Source: Linyphia triangularis (lineage: Eukaryota > Arthropoda > Arachnida > Araneae > Linyphiidae). From it: a stretch of 64,000 nt of DNA. The notes below the pieces were generated by a model that had not been told where the DNA came from, did no database searches, and saw nothing but the letters and a program-made list of their open reading frames with translations. Positions 51,515 to 63,742 of this stretch are shown in pieces. Each line of letters starts with the position of its first letter. Positions within the stretch are counted from its first letter, which is position 1. The position numbers were made by a program, and so were the translations under genes. The stretch is from NCBI GenBank assembly GCA_963978545.1, contig OZ021727.1, positions 20,863,943-20,927,942 of the forward strand, given 5' to 3'.

Positions 51515-51549
<35 letters not shown>

Positions 51550-52790
51550 GATAAAAAGCATTTTACGACGTTTTTCATCATTTTCTTTTTGTTTTGTCTC
51601 TGGACTGGAATCCCCCCCCCCCCCTTCCCTACCAGCTCAATCTTTGAATATATGTGTTGTCCACCTTTATAGTATTTAAGTTTTGATAGGACATGTTTTT
51701 AAAGTTTGTCAAACATAGTCAGCAGATTGTTTCTGATTGGAATATAATTTTAATACATTAACATCATTTTGTAAAAAATTTCATTATAAAATAATACTTA
51801 TTTATTTTAAGACTTTGATTTCAATAAGAGTACAAGCCCACTTTCACACAAACATGAATGCGCACAAAATACATTCACTGAAAACATAATAAACATTCCG
51901 TAATCCAATGAATTAATAATTGATATTTTAAATTCTTTGATTAAAACCTCATTTAAATGGCTTTATCTTGTTATTTCACTTCCCAAAATTTTGCTGTTTT
52001 TATGAACGAATCGAAGAAAAAAAAATTAAGATTTCGTTACTTAAAAACAATAGATTTCGATAACGCTTTTTCCTCATTATTACTATATTTCATCTTAAAC
52101 CACATTAATACGCCGAAAAAAGATTTTAGTCCCATTAGAGTTTACCCAAGGCTTGAAAACTGGAATATAATTACAATCGCTGAACTTAAGTTATTTTTAA
52201 TTTAATGTTTCGTTTGATGTAACTTACGTTTGAGCATTAAGGGATTAAGTTTACCAATCCGGAATGATTTCTCCAGATACTTAAAAACGTTTTCTGGATT
52301 TTTCTAAAATAATATTAAGTGGGTGAGTATTTAAATAGGTATTCAAATGGAATATGATAATACATTTATTTAGTTTGAAATGCTTGTAAATGATACAAAA
52401 AAAACTTGGCGAAGGTTTTATTCAGGTTGAAAGTCAGTAAGATCAAAATTTATTATTTTAGTTAATGGATTATTTTGTTCGTTTTTATTATTGGATTAAT
52501 TGAGCTTTCTTTCAATGTGGAACTAACTATTTTTTGACGCTAATTAGTGATGAATTATTTTTTGCCTATTTTCGGTCATTGAAAAGTATCTTACTGTTAT
52601 AGCGAGATAAATATATCCTTGTCCAGTTTCTATGAGCTACATTACCTCGTGTTATTTCTTCTACCAATATCTTATTTTATTAAACTGTTTTGTTTTATCA
52701 TGCATTGTACGAGTACGAGCTTTATAATCTTGCTATTTAAGTTTTATTTTATTTGATGGTAACTAGGAGATGTGTTCTAGGGCGGTAGAG
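51265..52790. other. No gene recognised; T and C runs
   Basis: T run 51519-51546 and C run at about 51612-51624. An 82-codon plus-strand frame at 51957-52205 is Lys/Phe-rich and unrecognised. No repeats shared with other parts. Confidence 0.5.
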
Positions 52791-52792
52791 AA

Positions 52793-53202
52793 AGTCCTAT
52801 TGATGATCATTCCCTATACTCGCTGTGTTACAATCTTCTAGTCCAGTGCATTTAGAAACTACTTTTCATAAAATTTTGAAATTCGCCGAGTATAGGTACA
52901 AAAATGATCACTTAATGAAATGACATAAACTAAAAACTCGAAAATAGCGTCTAATATATTTTATTTTTAAAAGCTTTATGTCAATGCATATGTAGTCGCT
53001 CCCCCTGGTTTTGTCTTTTGCTAGTTTAATTTTCATTTATAATTAGATCAACATAAAGTGATGACAATTTATTTCATTTTATTAGGTAATCTTTTTCGTA
53101 TCTACTCAACAAATTTCAAAGTTTTATAGAAAGTAGTTTCTAAATGCACTAGGCTGGATGATTGTTACATAGCGAGAATAGAGAATGATCCATACTAGGA
53201 CA
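52793..53202 (-). mobile_element. Family B foldback MITE, copy 2 (reversed)
   Basis: Arms as in copy 1: cattccctatactcgc at the left, gcgagaatagagaatg at the right. Core cctggttttgtcttttgc is the reverse complement of copy 1's core. Directly abuts a TTAA-type MITE on its right, just as copy 1 abuts one on its left. Confidence 0.78.
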
Positions 53203-53211
53203 TCCACTTAA

Positions 53212-53427
53212 CCTTTAACTGCTTTGATTGGGTGGTTTGATAATTTTGACGCAAGGGAAACACGTGGTCTGTACTGTGCAAAACAAATTGGTGAACATTT
53301 ATCTAAAATTTAAGAAACATAGTATCAGAAACATTAATATAAAAGTCAAAGACGAAATATTTTAGGGTGTGGAAGCCTCCACAAAAAATTACTAGCGGTC
53401 TGTCAAATCGCATACAGCAGTTAAAGG
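53212..53427. mobile_element. piggyBac-like MITE, 216 bp
   Basis: Left TTAA at 53208-53211, right TTCA at 53428-53431 (one change). Ends CCTTTAACTGCT and AGCAGTTAAAGG are a perfect 12-bp inverted repeat. Interior contains acgtggtctgtactg and gtctgtcaaatcg. No coding capacity. Confidence 0.68.
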
Positions 53428-53434
53428 TTCATTC

Positions 53435-54100
53435 CTTCGTGAACCTATCTATATAATCTTCTTATGTGTACTCTAAGAAAAGGCTGCATTTGTATACGGA
53501 TTGGCAACACCGGCCATTTTTTTTTTACATTCCTGAATCAATAGTTGCTGAACGGTTGAATTGAAATAAATAAAAACTACTAATAAATTACTAAAACTAG
53601 TTGAACATTACGCTCCTTGAAAAAAACTAGAGCAAAGATTAAAGTTATGAAATCGAAATGCTGAAAGATAACGTAGAAATACCTAGCTAACATTGGAAGT
53701 ATTGCTGCTGAAGAGCTGCATGCATGCTCTAAGCGGGAAGTTTATTCTTTCTGTAGAACCCACTTCCGGGAAAAAGAAGAGATCTTCTAGGAAATACACT
53801 GAATTGTGGTAATGAATGCGAAACTGAAACTTAGATAAGATTGTGTATATTTCCGTTCCTAGTCTGGCAGTTTATTTACTTTTCTTCAGATTGATTTGAA
53901 ATTTAATTTCCTTCATATTATAAGTTTTTACGCATGGTAGTGTGGGTTTTTTTACTGCTCATAAATACGGTTTTTATCAGTGAAAGGTTTTTATAAGTGT
54001 AGATGCGTTATTATTTCCATTTATACTTAATGTTTGCTTTTTAATTTTCTGGCTGCATATTTCTGCCACGTAAACTAGTTATCACATCCATCTAACGTTT
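53435..54100. other. No feature recognised
   Basis: AT-rich with a GC-richer bit around 53490-53520 (ggattggcaacaccggcc) and 53755-53775. No gene supported. Confidence 0.4.
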
Positions 54101-54109
54101 AACAAATTC

Positions 54110-54307
54110 GAGCTTCGAAAACGAAGGCGATACCTTATCGAGCATCTCTCTTCAACCCCACCTCACCAATGAGAAGATATTGAAGCCACGACCTATTTAA
54201 TGTGCACCAGTCCCCATTATCGTACACACAGGTATTTGGCGAGGCAAGACCGAACCCATGATCTTCCGATCATAAGTTAGGCCCTATTCGCAAGCCCACC
54301 GGAGACA
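54110..54307 (-). mobile_element. tRNA-derived SINE fragment related to family G (reversed)
   Basis: On the minus strand: ggtgggcttgcgaataggg (A-box side), gatcatgggttcggtc (B-box), then gactggtgcacattaaat and ggtcgtgg in the body, shared with the long SINE at 48.8 kb. The 3' part is different or truncated. Shares no ending with families E and F. Confidence 0.7.
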
Positions 54308-54309
54308 TA

Positions 54310-55008
54310 CATAATATTATTCTTTATGTAAAGGTTACATAAATATAGCTAGACATGCAACGAAAAGGTTTCATTCTGACATTTTCATCAAGTGCCACTC
54401 AAACGGTTACAACATGTTGACATACATCATCTATTCTCAAGGAAAATTTCAAATCGTAGTATTTTAATTCGCTTTCTCGACTGGATGAAAGTTAATTAAA
54501 CTGACCAGAGGGTTACTAAGGGTAGCAAAATGCAGTTTAAGTGCGGCTTTCCGCCTTCGCATTCACTCTGAAGCGTATTTAATAAATCATTCTCAGTGTC
54601 ACAAATGTTCTTGGTGGCTGTTGGATTTGTAGTTAATCCAATCACAACCCTTCCATCGTGAAACTAATGGATGATCTAAATGAGGCGTTTTAATAAGTCA
54701 TTTTCTGAAATACAAACGCAGAGTTTAAAGTTTCAGAAAAAATATGCTCATAAGTAGTATTTTTATTACTGGTAGGCCCGTGTGCAATTAAGCTTGATTA
54801 GAGGATTTACTTTTATGGAAGTTTATCATTGCTGACAAATAAAAGATTCCTTAGGTATCCTCAAATTGATTGATATTTTTTTCCCTCTTTTTTTTCTTCT
54901 GCAGTGCTGCCATCTACTGTATACTATCACAACTTCCTAAACTCTTCCGGGCAAATTCTGATTCTTTTAACCCTTAAATGTATGAATTTTTATTTTAATA
55001 AATAAAAT
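54310..55008. other. No gene recognised
   Basis: Unique-looking sequence. gcagtgctgccatctactg at 54901-54919 matches the SINE G body (ggtgctgccatctacc at 49023) and may be a SINE scrap. Confidence 0.4.
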
Positions 55009-55021
55009 TTGAAATCAACCG

Positions 55022-55195
55022 GGTTGGTTGGTTGTTTTCAGATTATCTGGCACCGTCGGCAACACGAGGGCAATAATGCGCCAAAACATTCGTCATTAGA
55101 CAAGCCAACATACATTTACAAACACCCATGCCTTATACGGACTCAAACTCGCAACCTCGCGGTCTAGAAGTTAGCACGCTAACCACTATACCGTT
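55022..55195 (-). mobile_element. tRNA-derived SINE, family F, copy 3 (reversed)
   Basis: Reverse complement of family F: ttggttggttg, cagattatctggcaccgtc, gcgccaaaacattcgtc, gctaaccactataccgtt. The B-box region is mutated (ggactcaaactcgc). Flanks tgaaatcaaccggg (55010-55023) and tgaaatcaatcagg (55197-55210) form a 14-bp duplication with two differences. Confidence 0.9.
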
Positions 55196-55297
55196 ATGAA
55201 ATCAATCAGGAAATGGTGATTCTAATGTAGATTTTTTTAATCACTTTGGAAGTGTGCTTCTTAAAATATACTTTTAAATACTAAACTGTTTTTTACT

Positions 55298-56062
55298 TTC
55301 AATTACCCATTTGTATACATAGGGTGTTGAAATTAGAGAATTCGGTATAAAAAAAAATTCAATTTTTTTTTTTTTTTTTTTTTCCCCCTCCCTCCTCGTT
55401 TTGAAACATTCTAAATTCAAAAAATGATCTAGAGAAAATATCTGTTTGTGTGTATGTGGGTATGTGTGTACGTGGTCCGCATAACTCCCTTATGAATTGA
55501 CCTACAATGTTCAAATTTGGTGAAAGGGTTATATTTGGCCATAAGACCTGTAATTAAGGTTTTCGTCATTATTGCGCAAGTGTTTAAGGTAGCTGCCTTT
55601 GAAAAAGTCGTGTTTTTCAATGATTGCTAAAAAACGGCTCTAACGACTTTCATAAAAATCGCTGTGGTAATGCCTCTTAATGTGTTCTAAATATCCCCAC
55701 CTCTGAAATTCCCGTAAATATACTTTAATGGCGTAAAAAGTTGATAAACGAACGCCTTCAACACAGAGTTCTCTTTGCTTGAACATAGCTCATCAATGAT
55801 CGTTTTTTCTCCTCTTCTCAGTTCACTTATAAGAAAGGATAACGTAAGAATTATCAAAAAGTATATCTCCAAAATCATCATTTTAACTGAGTTTTTTTTT
55901 TTTTTTAAATAAACCAAATTCTAGAATTATCCCAAAAATACCACCAAACTGGCCATTTTTGCTGCTAAATGGATGATGAAAATATAAAAGCGGTAAATGA
56001 TACAAATCCACGTCAGTATTATAGTGTAAATGAAAGTTGTGCGATGTTCCACACCCCTATAG
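55298..56062 (+). mobile_element. Family A repeat, copy 4 (full length)
   Basis: Starts ttcaattacccatttgta, contains a 21-T run (55363-55383), the tttgtgtgtatgtggg segment, the atgttcaaatttgg block and acggctctaacg, and ends gatgttccacacccct. The antisense frame 55429-55620 is open and aligns to copy 3 with small indels (SKAATL, MTKTLITG, TKFEH). Confidence 0.8.
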
Positions 56063-56069
56063 TTATTTT

Positions 56070-57210
56070 GTTATTATGTGGCATAACATGTTACATTTCC
56101 TGTCTATGAAGAAACTGAGTAATTAAATAAGTTTTGAGTCACGAGAAAATTGGCGTTAGACTGAATTATAGATTACAAATAGCAGTTGTTTGCTTTTGTG
56201 TCTTGCAAATGAATGCGCAAACATTGTCGTAAAAAGAATTTTTCTGACAACTTAAAAACTTAAAATCCAATCCTTCGAAACAAATTTGCAAACAAAAAAA
56301 ATTATATTTTGATACAAATTAAATCTAGAATTTACTCCAAAATCTAATTTTTTTTTAATGATTATATATGGCCGTTTATGATTTTTACTTCGTGTGTAAT
56401 TTTTTAACGTTTCATATTTTGTCGATATCATGTTAAAACTTTTTTTTATTTTAACGTAATTTGTATTTCATAAATTTAATTATTTTTTAAAGCAAATTAT
56501 TCAACTATTTCCTCTATGTCCAAAAATTCAAAACGTTTTACCCCAATTTTTCATGCTTTGTTCTTTTAATTTTGAAGGCTTTAGGCCCAAAAGTTTATGA
56601 TCGTAAAATATATGCAATCGAATTGCATTTTAGTATGCATTGTATTGCATTGCATGTAGTATTTAATATACTGAATTAATTCCTTCGACAATTAATAAGC
56701 ACGATTGTGCAAAGACAAATAAAATAAAATAAAAGTCTCAGGGCTTGAATATGCTAAAATAATCATCCGCTCGCAATTCAAGTTTTTACAAAAAGGCACT
56801 GTTTTTAGGTTTAGTGATGCGACACATCAGAATAAATTGTTCAATAATTCAGTTTGATATGCGATCAAATGCCGGTATTGATTACTAAAGAATAAGGCTT
56901 AAAATTAAAATTACAAAAAATCTTGTTCAAAATTTGATCCGATTTCGTGCTGTTCTTATTTAAATTGTAACCATAATACTCTGTTGCTGTCTTTTCATAG
57001 TTCACAATTATCTTCTTTCTACTTTCGCGAAAATTAAAAAGTTTTTTTAACCAACTTATGCATCACTTCTTTATTCTAATCAGGCAAAGAAAAATCAGAA
57101 ATTCAGAAATATTGATTATATTTTGTTTTATAAAAATTATTACTCTTCGTACACAAGTTATTTCCTCTTTTACGATTCGTATGCATCAATTATAATATTG
57201 TTATGGAGTT
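56070..57210. other. No feature recognised
   Basis: AT-rich. Repeated tgcattgtattgcattgcatg-type words near 56625-56657 are a minor simple repeat. No gene supported. Confidence 0.45.
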
Positions 57211-57215
57211 TCTTC

Positions 57216-57515
57216 TTAGGGAAATTGTGACACTAAATTACAAAAATATACTCTTTTATTCTTCTCCAAGCATTCCGACAATAATAAAAACCGTAACAAC
57301 AAATGGCCTTCAATCTCACACAGGATCTTCCCTCGTTCTAATTCACCAGCAGTAAAAGCATAAGATTCCTGCCGTTCAAAAAACCCCAGAGCTGCATTCA
57401 CAGCAGCTCAAGCCAAAACATAAACAGACGAAACTGGACTGGCCTCTGGTTAACTCCTACGCGAACCTTTTATTCTCTAAATTTCTAGAAACATCCAGAA
57501 AAATCAAATCGTTGT
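57216..57515 (-). mobile_element. Possible solo LTR (reversed)
   Basis: Read on the minus strand: a ttctggatgtttctagaaa block (heat-shock-element-like), a TATA-like gagaataaaagg, a GC-richer transcribed-looking stretch, then a polyadenylation-like agaataaaagagt followed by T-rich DNA. This order is typical of LTRs. There is no partner LTR, primer site or coding part, and ends are not defined. An overlapping 61-codon minus-strand frame is inside it. Confidence 0.3.
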
Positions 57516-57869
57516 CATTACTTTGAAGCTTGAATTCTCAATACTATTTAAAACTTTACATTTACAAACAGCTGAAAATAAAGGTGATTTCAAAACTAAA
57601 ATAGGATTGTAATTTACGAAACATTTACATTATGTACATCTATTTAAATATTCTCGATAAAAGAATATTTTCAAATTTATAAGGTAATTAATAAACAATG
57701 CTTCTTTTAGTGCACGTTTAACACTTAGTCTAAAGTAAATGAAGAAGAATATAAACTGCGTATTTTTATTTAGAATATTTTATCAAAATGTCTTTCTGAA
57801 ATCGGATTAATAAAGAATATAACTTTAACGCAATTACTTAATTTAATTAACTCCAACTTGTATACTTAA

Positions 57870-58535
57870 CTTGACACCTAAAATTAATTGGTATATGCGT
57901 TCTATGCATTTACTTAGCTTTTTAATTTGAAAACTTATCATATAACGTAAAGTGAATCAGAAAATCTTTTTTATACTTTCAATAAACTGTAAGTCTTTTA
58001 AGTTTGTATATTCAGCTTATCACATACAGTGATTCAGAAAACGATTTCTAAGCATTTAATTTATTCACTTAACTTTTTAACTTGTATACTTAGTTGCAAC
58101 ATAAGGTGAATCGGCAAACTATTTATGTACATTTAATTTATTCATTTAAAACTTAAGTTTGCTTACTTAGTTACATTAAGTAAAGTGATTCACCAAATCG
58201 TTTCTATACGTTTAATAGGCTTTTAGTTTTTATAAGCTTGTACATTTAGCTTATCACATATAGCTATTCAGCAAACGATTTCTATACATTTAATTAAATT
58301 ACTTAACTTTTAAACCTTTATACTTAACGTGTAACGTAAAGTTAATCAACAGACGATTTCTAGACATTTAATTTATTTACTTAACTTTTAAGCTTGTATT
58401 CTTCTCATGTAACGTAAAGTGAATCAGCAAACAATTTCCATACATTTAATTTATTCACTTAACTTGTAAGCCTGTTTACTTAGCGTGTAACGTAAAGTGA
58501 ATCAGCAAACGATGTCTATGAGTTTAAAATACGAT
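57870..58535. repeat. ~78-bp tandem array (about eight units)
   Basis: The block aaagtgaatcagcaaacgat, then ttctatacatttaattt, cacttaac and agcttgtatacttag, recurs at about 57950, 58028, 58105, 58178, 58265, 58341, 58417 and 58495. Units vary by point changes and small indels. AT-rich, non-coding. Confidence 0.92.
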
Positions 58536-58539
58536 TTCA

Positions 58540-59725
58540 GCTTAAAAGCTTAATTCTAAATTGTTTACTAAGTTTTAGGATAAATAATTTTGTCGCAAAG
58601 CAAGATCTGTTATGCGGTCTGATGTGCGAGGCAATTACACGGCTCAACGCTTTACGAAAGAAAAGCAGTTCCGTCTTACCCATTCCATTCGTCCAAAGAA
58701 ATAATAAGAAAATCCACAGTGAAAAAAATACTCTCCAATTTACTTCTTACAAATCGCTTGAATTGCTTCCGTTTTGGAAAGTGGGATTTGAGATAAATAT
58801 TGATTTTTTTTTGTTCATTCCAAAGTTACTTATTGCTTTCTTTTTCTTTTCTTTTTTTATCCTTAGAAAATCGAGGATTAGGAGACTCTGAGTGCCCTAT
58901 GCCTTTGGTTTTCTTCAGTTCAGTTCTGTTTCTTTTTTTTTATTATTATTAAATTTTCTTCTTCAACGTTTTAAAAACGAAGTGAATATGCTTGATGCCT
59001 CATTAACGTAACAAGTTGAGGGAACGTGTAAAACCCACTTATGAAAGAACTTTTCTGACGTTAGCAGCACTAATTGAACTCTGGTAGCGAGGGAGAGGTT
59101 AGCTTGTGGGAAAAAAAAAATTGTGGGTAAAAACGTTGTGAGGCTTGTTTAATTACTCTTTAGGCAGGGGTATTTTGTTGCGTATTTTCTGAGTGTAAGA
59201 TTTAATTGGTTTGTGATGTTTTGACAAGGTTTCAGTGAGTAACAGGATGAAGTCAAGAAGTATGTGTGAGAAGCAAACTCCAACTCTAGATCTATAAGAT
59301 ATATATTAGAGAGAATGGGGTGAGTGAAAAGTGGGATGCATTGAAAACTTTTTAAATAAATTTATATGATTATATTATTGAACAAATTGGTGAAATTAAA
59401 TTTGGAAATTTACCTCTTGAAAACACTTACGGAAAGGGGATGCAAATTACTTGTAGGTTTATTGGACCGTCAGCATATTTCAGAAAATCTAATTTTATTG
59501 AAAGTCCCATAAATAATAAGTAGTTTTTACTCCTGATTAATAATTATCTATTTCTCCCCAACTACAGCGTGTTACTAAATTCGAATTATAGCTATATATG
59601 TCACTAATTGTATATCTTCTCGATTGCTTATTTCTACATTTTGTGTTTCTGCATTGAAAGGATTTGTATTTACGTTACTAAATAAAATAATAATACAGGA
59701 TATCTGTACTTAGGATACAAGTTTT
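58540..59725. other. No gene recognised
   Basis: Slightly GC-richer at 58600-58690, where an 89-codon plus-strand frame begins; its end is Phe-rich from T runs and no domain is recognisable. The rest is AT-rich. Confidence 0.4.
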
Positions 59726-59729
59726 CTAA

Positions 59730-59945
59730 AAGTGACACCCTATATTTAAAAATAAACATCTTAAAAAACTTACGCAGCTTAGATTTAAACTTCTGTATGT
59801 TTATTGAGCAATCAATAAATTTAAAAAATTAATATGAATTTTATTGACAATCGAAGAAACATGCAAATGGATTTATTCCTGTTTGAGTAAATGTTTTCGA
59901 GATGTTTATTTTTAAAAAATAGAATGTCCTTTTTAGGACAGTCTA
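59730..59945. mobile_element. Small foldback element (tentative)
   Basis: gacaccctatatttaaaaat, then aaacatc, near 59732 is complemented by gatgtttatttttaaaaaat, then agaatgtcc, near 59899. Arms are about 35 bp with mismatches. The gacaccct/aggacat type end occurs in mariner-like elements, but no clean target duplication was found. Confidence 0.45.
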
Positions 59946-59949
59946 TATA

Positions 59950-60760
59950 TTACAATACGCTAGGAATATTATTACACTATTGGTTTTCATGGTAGTTAGA
60001 ACCTTTTATATAAAAAAAACTTGCTAGTAATAAAATGAACTTCTTTAGCTTATATGAAATAAAAAAATTTAGTATTTATAGTATCATGAAAATAAACTTA
60101 ACTATTCAAAAGTTTAATTTTTGCAAAATAATTACAACTCTTCCATAATTTTGAAGAAATTGTTTTGCTGTATTATGTGATCTCCTCACCCAAACTATAG
60201 AGAGCATCGTTGATAAATGTGTTTAAGAAGATTGTCAGATAATGAATAACGAATTTAAACGTAAATTGTATTGGGTTTAAATCTTCCTTAACCTCATAAA
60301 GGGGTTGTCGAAATATTCGTTTACCTCATAGATTATAGAAGCTTTAGAAATAAAATGATTTGTAAAAGGTTTGTAAATTAGTGCGTTTTTATAACCATCT
60401 CGAGTTTCCTTTTTAGTTAAAATACTAATTTCACACTTTATTTTCCTTATATACCAGGCGATCGGTTAAGTCCTTTTTAAACCCTTTAAATTAAGCGGCG
60501 TCTCGTGTAGCTAGGGAAGTAACGTATCGTATAGCCATGCTAATTTTTTAGACCGTTTGATAAGGTTATCTGTGTGGCAGAGATATTCATGATTGAAATT
60601 ATAGACTATTCATGAATTGAAAAAGGGGGGTTGTCTGGAAATTAAAAAACGAGTTTTCAGTTGGTTGGATTCAGCTTTTCTGAGTTGAAATTTGAACAAG
60701 GTCATAAGTAAAAAAAAAAAAAGAATCTGAAAAACGAACTTAGTAAAGTCGCAATGAATA
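59950..60760. other. No feature recognised
   Basis: AT-rich sequence without repeats or frames that I can support. Confidence 0.45.
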
Positions 60761-60764
60761 CTCT

Positions 60765-61015
60765 TGGCCAAACAGCTACGAAACCATATTTACTGTTTAA
60801 TCATTTTATCATGGTAAACTTCAGTCCGGAAAAATGTCATAAAGTGTGGCACAGATGAGCAGAACCAATAAATGTCTTGCTTTTGCTAATTTTTCTCATA
60901 CTTTTCCAATGTGCTACGTTTAATTAAGAGCATTTGTTACTGGAATGTTCTCTGTACAAAGTTTCCCATGGTAAAATTTGTAAATGTTGAATCTGCTTCC
61001 GTAGCTGTTTGGCCA
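60765..61015. mobile_element. Foldback MITE-like element, 251 bp
   Basis: tggccaaacagctacg (60765-60780) and cgtagctgtttggcca (61000-61015) are perfect 16-bp inverted ends, with weaker pairing continuing inward (atcatggtaaact / gtttcccatggtaaa). A further inverted copy of catggtaaacttcagtcc (about 60810) lies just outside at 61130-61155. No obvious target duplication. Superfamily unknown. Confidence 0.65.
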
Positions 61016-61019
61016 TTAG

Positions 61020-62870
61020 ATTTTATCGGTGTATTTTGGTAAATTATGTAGTGCTTGTGCCTTTTGGGTCGTATTTTATTTCTTTTAAAATTTACCGAGT
61101 TCGAGTTTGAATTTTACTGATGTTTGAAATTTTTCAGGACTGAAGTTTATCATGATACATTTTTTTTTCCCCTCACATTTTTGTTTTCTTAATTTTTTTT
61201 ACTTTATACCATGTTTGAATTGAACTTTGTAGTTAGTTGCTTAACTCAGAAAGGATGTATCATAATAAAGGGTGACTCATTTTTCTATTTCAGGATGATC
61301 CATTTTTTAAGCTGCGAATCGTTCATAATTTCAACCACGAATATCTCCACCAATTTTACAGAAAACTTCATACAACATTTTCTTGTGCTTTTATCATAAT
61401 ATTGTGAAAAAAGACATTCATTAGACTTTTCGGTCTATTTCCTGTAGCTTTTGAATAATTTTCAAAAATTCCTTAAGTTACCGTTATGTGCTTGAAAAAA
61501 TTAGCATGATCACTTAAACATAAATATATACAACTTGCCTGGCAATACGAAACTCAGTTTCAAATTTAAAAAGCTTAAAAAGACTTTTCCAATCGCCCTA
61601 TATATACTGTGCTCCCCTACATCTTCCATATTAAATACTTTATATAGATGTCTTAGGCTATCTTAAAGTTAGAAAAAAAAGTCAATGTGTAGAGAATGCC
61701 ACGATTTAAAAAAAAAAAAAAAAAAGATTTTATACGTATATTTTTTTTAGTTCCATAAGGAATCAAATTTCCAGGTCTAAACTAATTTTTTTTAAATAAA
61801 AAAGCGTTAATTTAAATCACAATTCGAAAAAACATAATAAGATATTTTCAAACAAAGAAAATCATAGCTTCTGACAAGAAACTAAAATAGAGAATAGAAA
61901 TTTAATAGAATATATAAAAATCTTCTTCGGAGCGAAGGTAAAAAGTATATATCATCAAAACAACATCAGAATTTTTCGGTAGCCCCACATTAAATTGGTT
62001 TGGTCTACTACGATGTTTCTTTAAAAAGAGTTGGGTACGTACCATAATTATGTAATTGTTATGAATATTATTTTTGTAGTTATGGTGTAAAAAAAACAGT
62101 ACACAATTTTCTTACTTTACCTGGAAGCATAAAACTTGAACAGTAAAAATGTGATTGTTTAACATCACTAAATACCGTTGAGTCAATCGAGATCTTTATT
62201 GACGCAAAATTAGATAGATAACTATTATGTTTCATAGTGGGAGAGATATTATTACGAAAATATTTGTAAATTTGAAAAATAGATTTGAAAGAAAAACTGC
62301 ATTCTATTCAACATCACTGATTTATTTTTCTCATTTACCAATTCCTGGACTTAAAACAAACTTCAAATAAATATAGCTAATATGAAAATATCAAACTTAA
62401 TTTTAAAGGTATTCAGTTGATTCTTTAACGTTTCTTAATTTCAAGTGATATATCAACATTATAATCAATAAATGTGTATAAAACATTTCGTGAAATAGCA
62501 CAAAATAATTAATTTCTGTAACAAAATATATAATATGTACTTAATTATTATAATAGTGAATTTTGTATTTGACAAATGTGCGTACATAATTTCATATTTT
62601 AAAAGCTTTTAAAAAATTTATTTACATTACAGTGTATGTTATTTTTTTCCGGTTATACTTTCCCGGAAGACTTTAATATCTAAAAAGCTATGAACTTTTT
62701 TTCTATAATATAATGCATAAAAAAATTAAATATGTTCATTATAAATATGTTCACAAATTTTTATTCTTAATAAATATTTGCGAGAAATTACATTGATTCC
62801 GTCAACTTTAAACGCAGTTTTTTCTAGATGCATATATTTTTCCTCCTAAAAAGTACAACCTTTGTTTGAT
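61020..62870. other. No gene recognised
   Basis: AT-rich, A run at about 61708-61725. A 62-codon frame at 61.2-61.4 kb is unremarkable. Confidence 0.5.
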
Positions 62871-62877
62871 TTTTAAA

Positions 62878-63160
62878 ACTATTTACAGATATTCATAGGT
62901 AGTTTTATACAAGTAGAGATATAGATTAGAACAAATATGTAACCAAATGTATTTTTAATTCGAAACCATGTGTGTGTGTGTGAGAAAATGTTTTTCTTTT
63001 TAATACAAAGCATGTATGTAGAACGATGCATGTTGAAATGTTGAAACTTTTTACATGTATTCATAGAATACTTTTACCTAAACAGGGATATAGATTAGAA
63101 GGAATATGTATAGAAATGTTTTTTTTTTTTTTTTTATTGTTCAAAACCATGTGTTGCATA
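62878..63160. repeat. Tandem duplication, ~170-bp period, two units
   Basis: Unit 1 (62882-62975) and unit 2 (63050-63157) share ttaca.(g/t)attcata, gatatagattagaa, aatatgta and aaaccatgtgtg. The first contains a short (TG)n, the second a T run at 63119-63136. Frames across it are artefacts. Confidence 0.8.
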
Positions 63161-63742
63161 GTTGTACTGTTGGTTAATTTTCCGGGGGGAAAATATGATT
63201 TGTTTATTTTCACTAATGTAATAACGTAATATGCTTGAATATTATGTGAGTAAAAATTTAATGCGTATCATAAGGAAATTCTGAAAAAAACATACTTTAA
63301 ATATTGACTTAAATCAATCCATCCGGTATAAAGTTAATCATCAATGAAAAACTTATGCCTCCACAACTTTCTTAAAAATGCACTTATATATAAGGTAATT
63401 TATTGATCTCTATTGATAACAAACCTGTAGCATTATTCATTCACATACCCGCCATGAATCGATTTGCTTTACAGCATCTCACTTATCCTAACTCAAAGAA
63501 ATAAAAACAAAAATATTATCAAAAAAGTTTGATCAAAAAGCTAAAGACACTGCCTCCAGTCTTTTGCTGAAATTCAAAAAGAGAGAACATGTTTTCCTGG
63601 TGCTTTAATAATAAACACCGAATAAAATTAATGCACAGCTCTATCCAATACTAGTAAAATATCATGAAACTAAAGGAACTTATTTCAGAATAAACTTTTT
63701 GGGGGATGGGGTAGGGGAGGGGGGGGGGGTAGGAATGACCAC

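Noticed and set aside
62879..63229. Two short frames on opposite strands near 63.0 kb
   Set aside because: Both are explained by the tandem duplication and its T and TG tracts.
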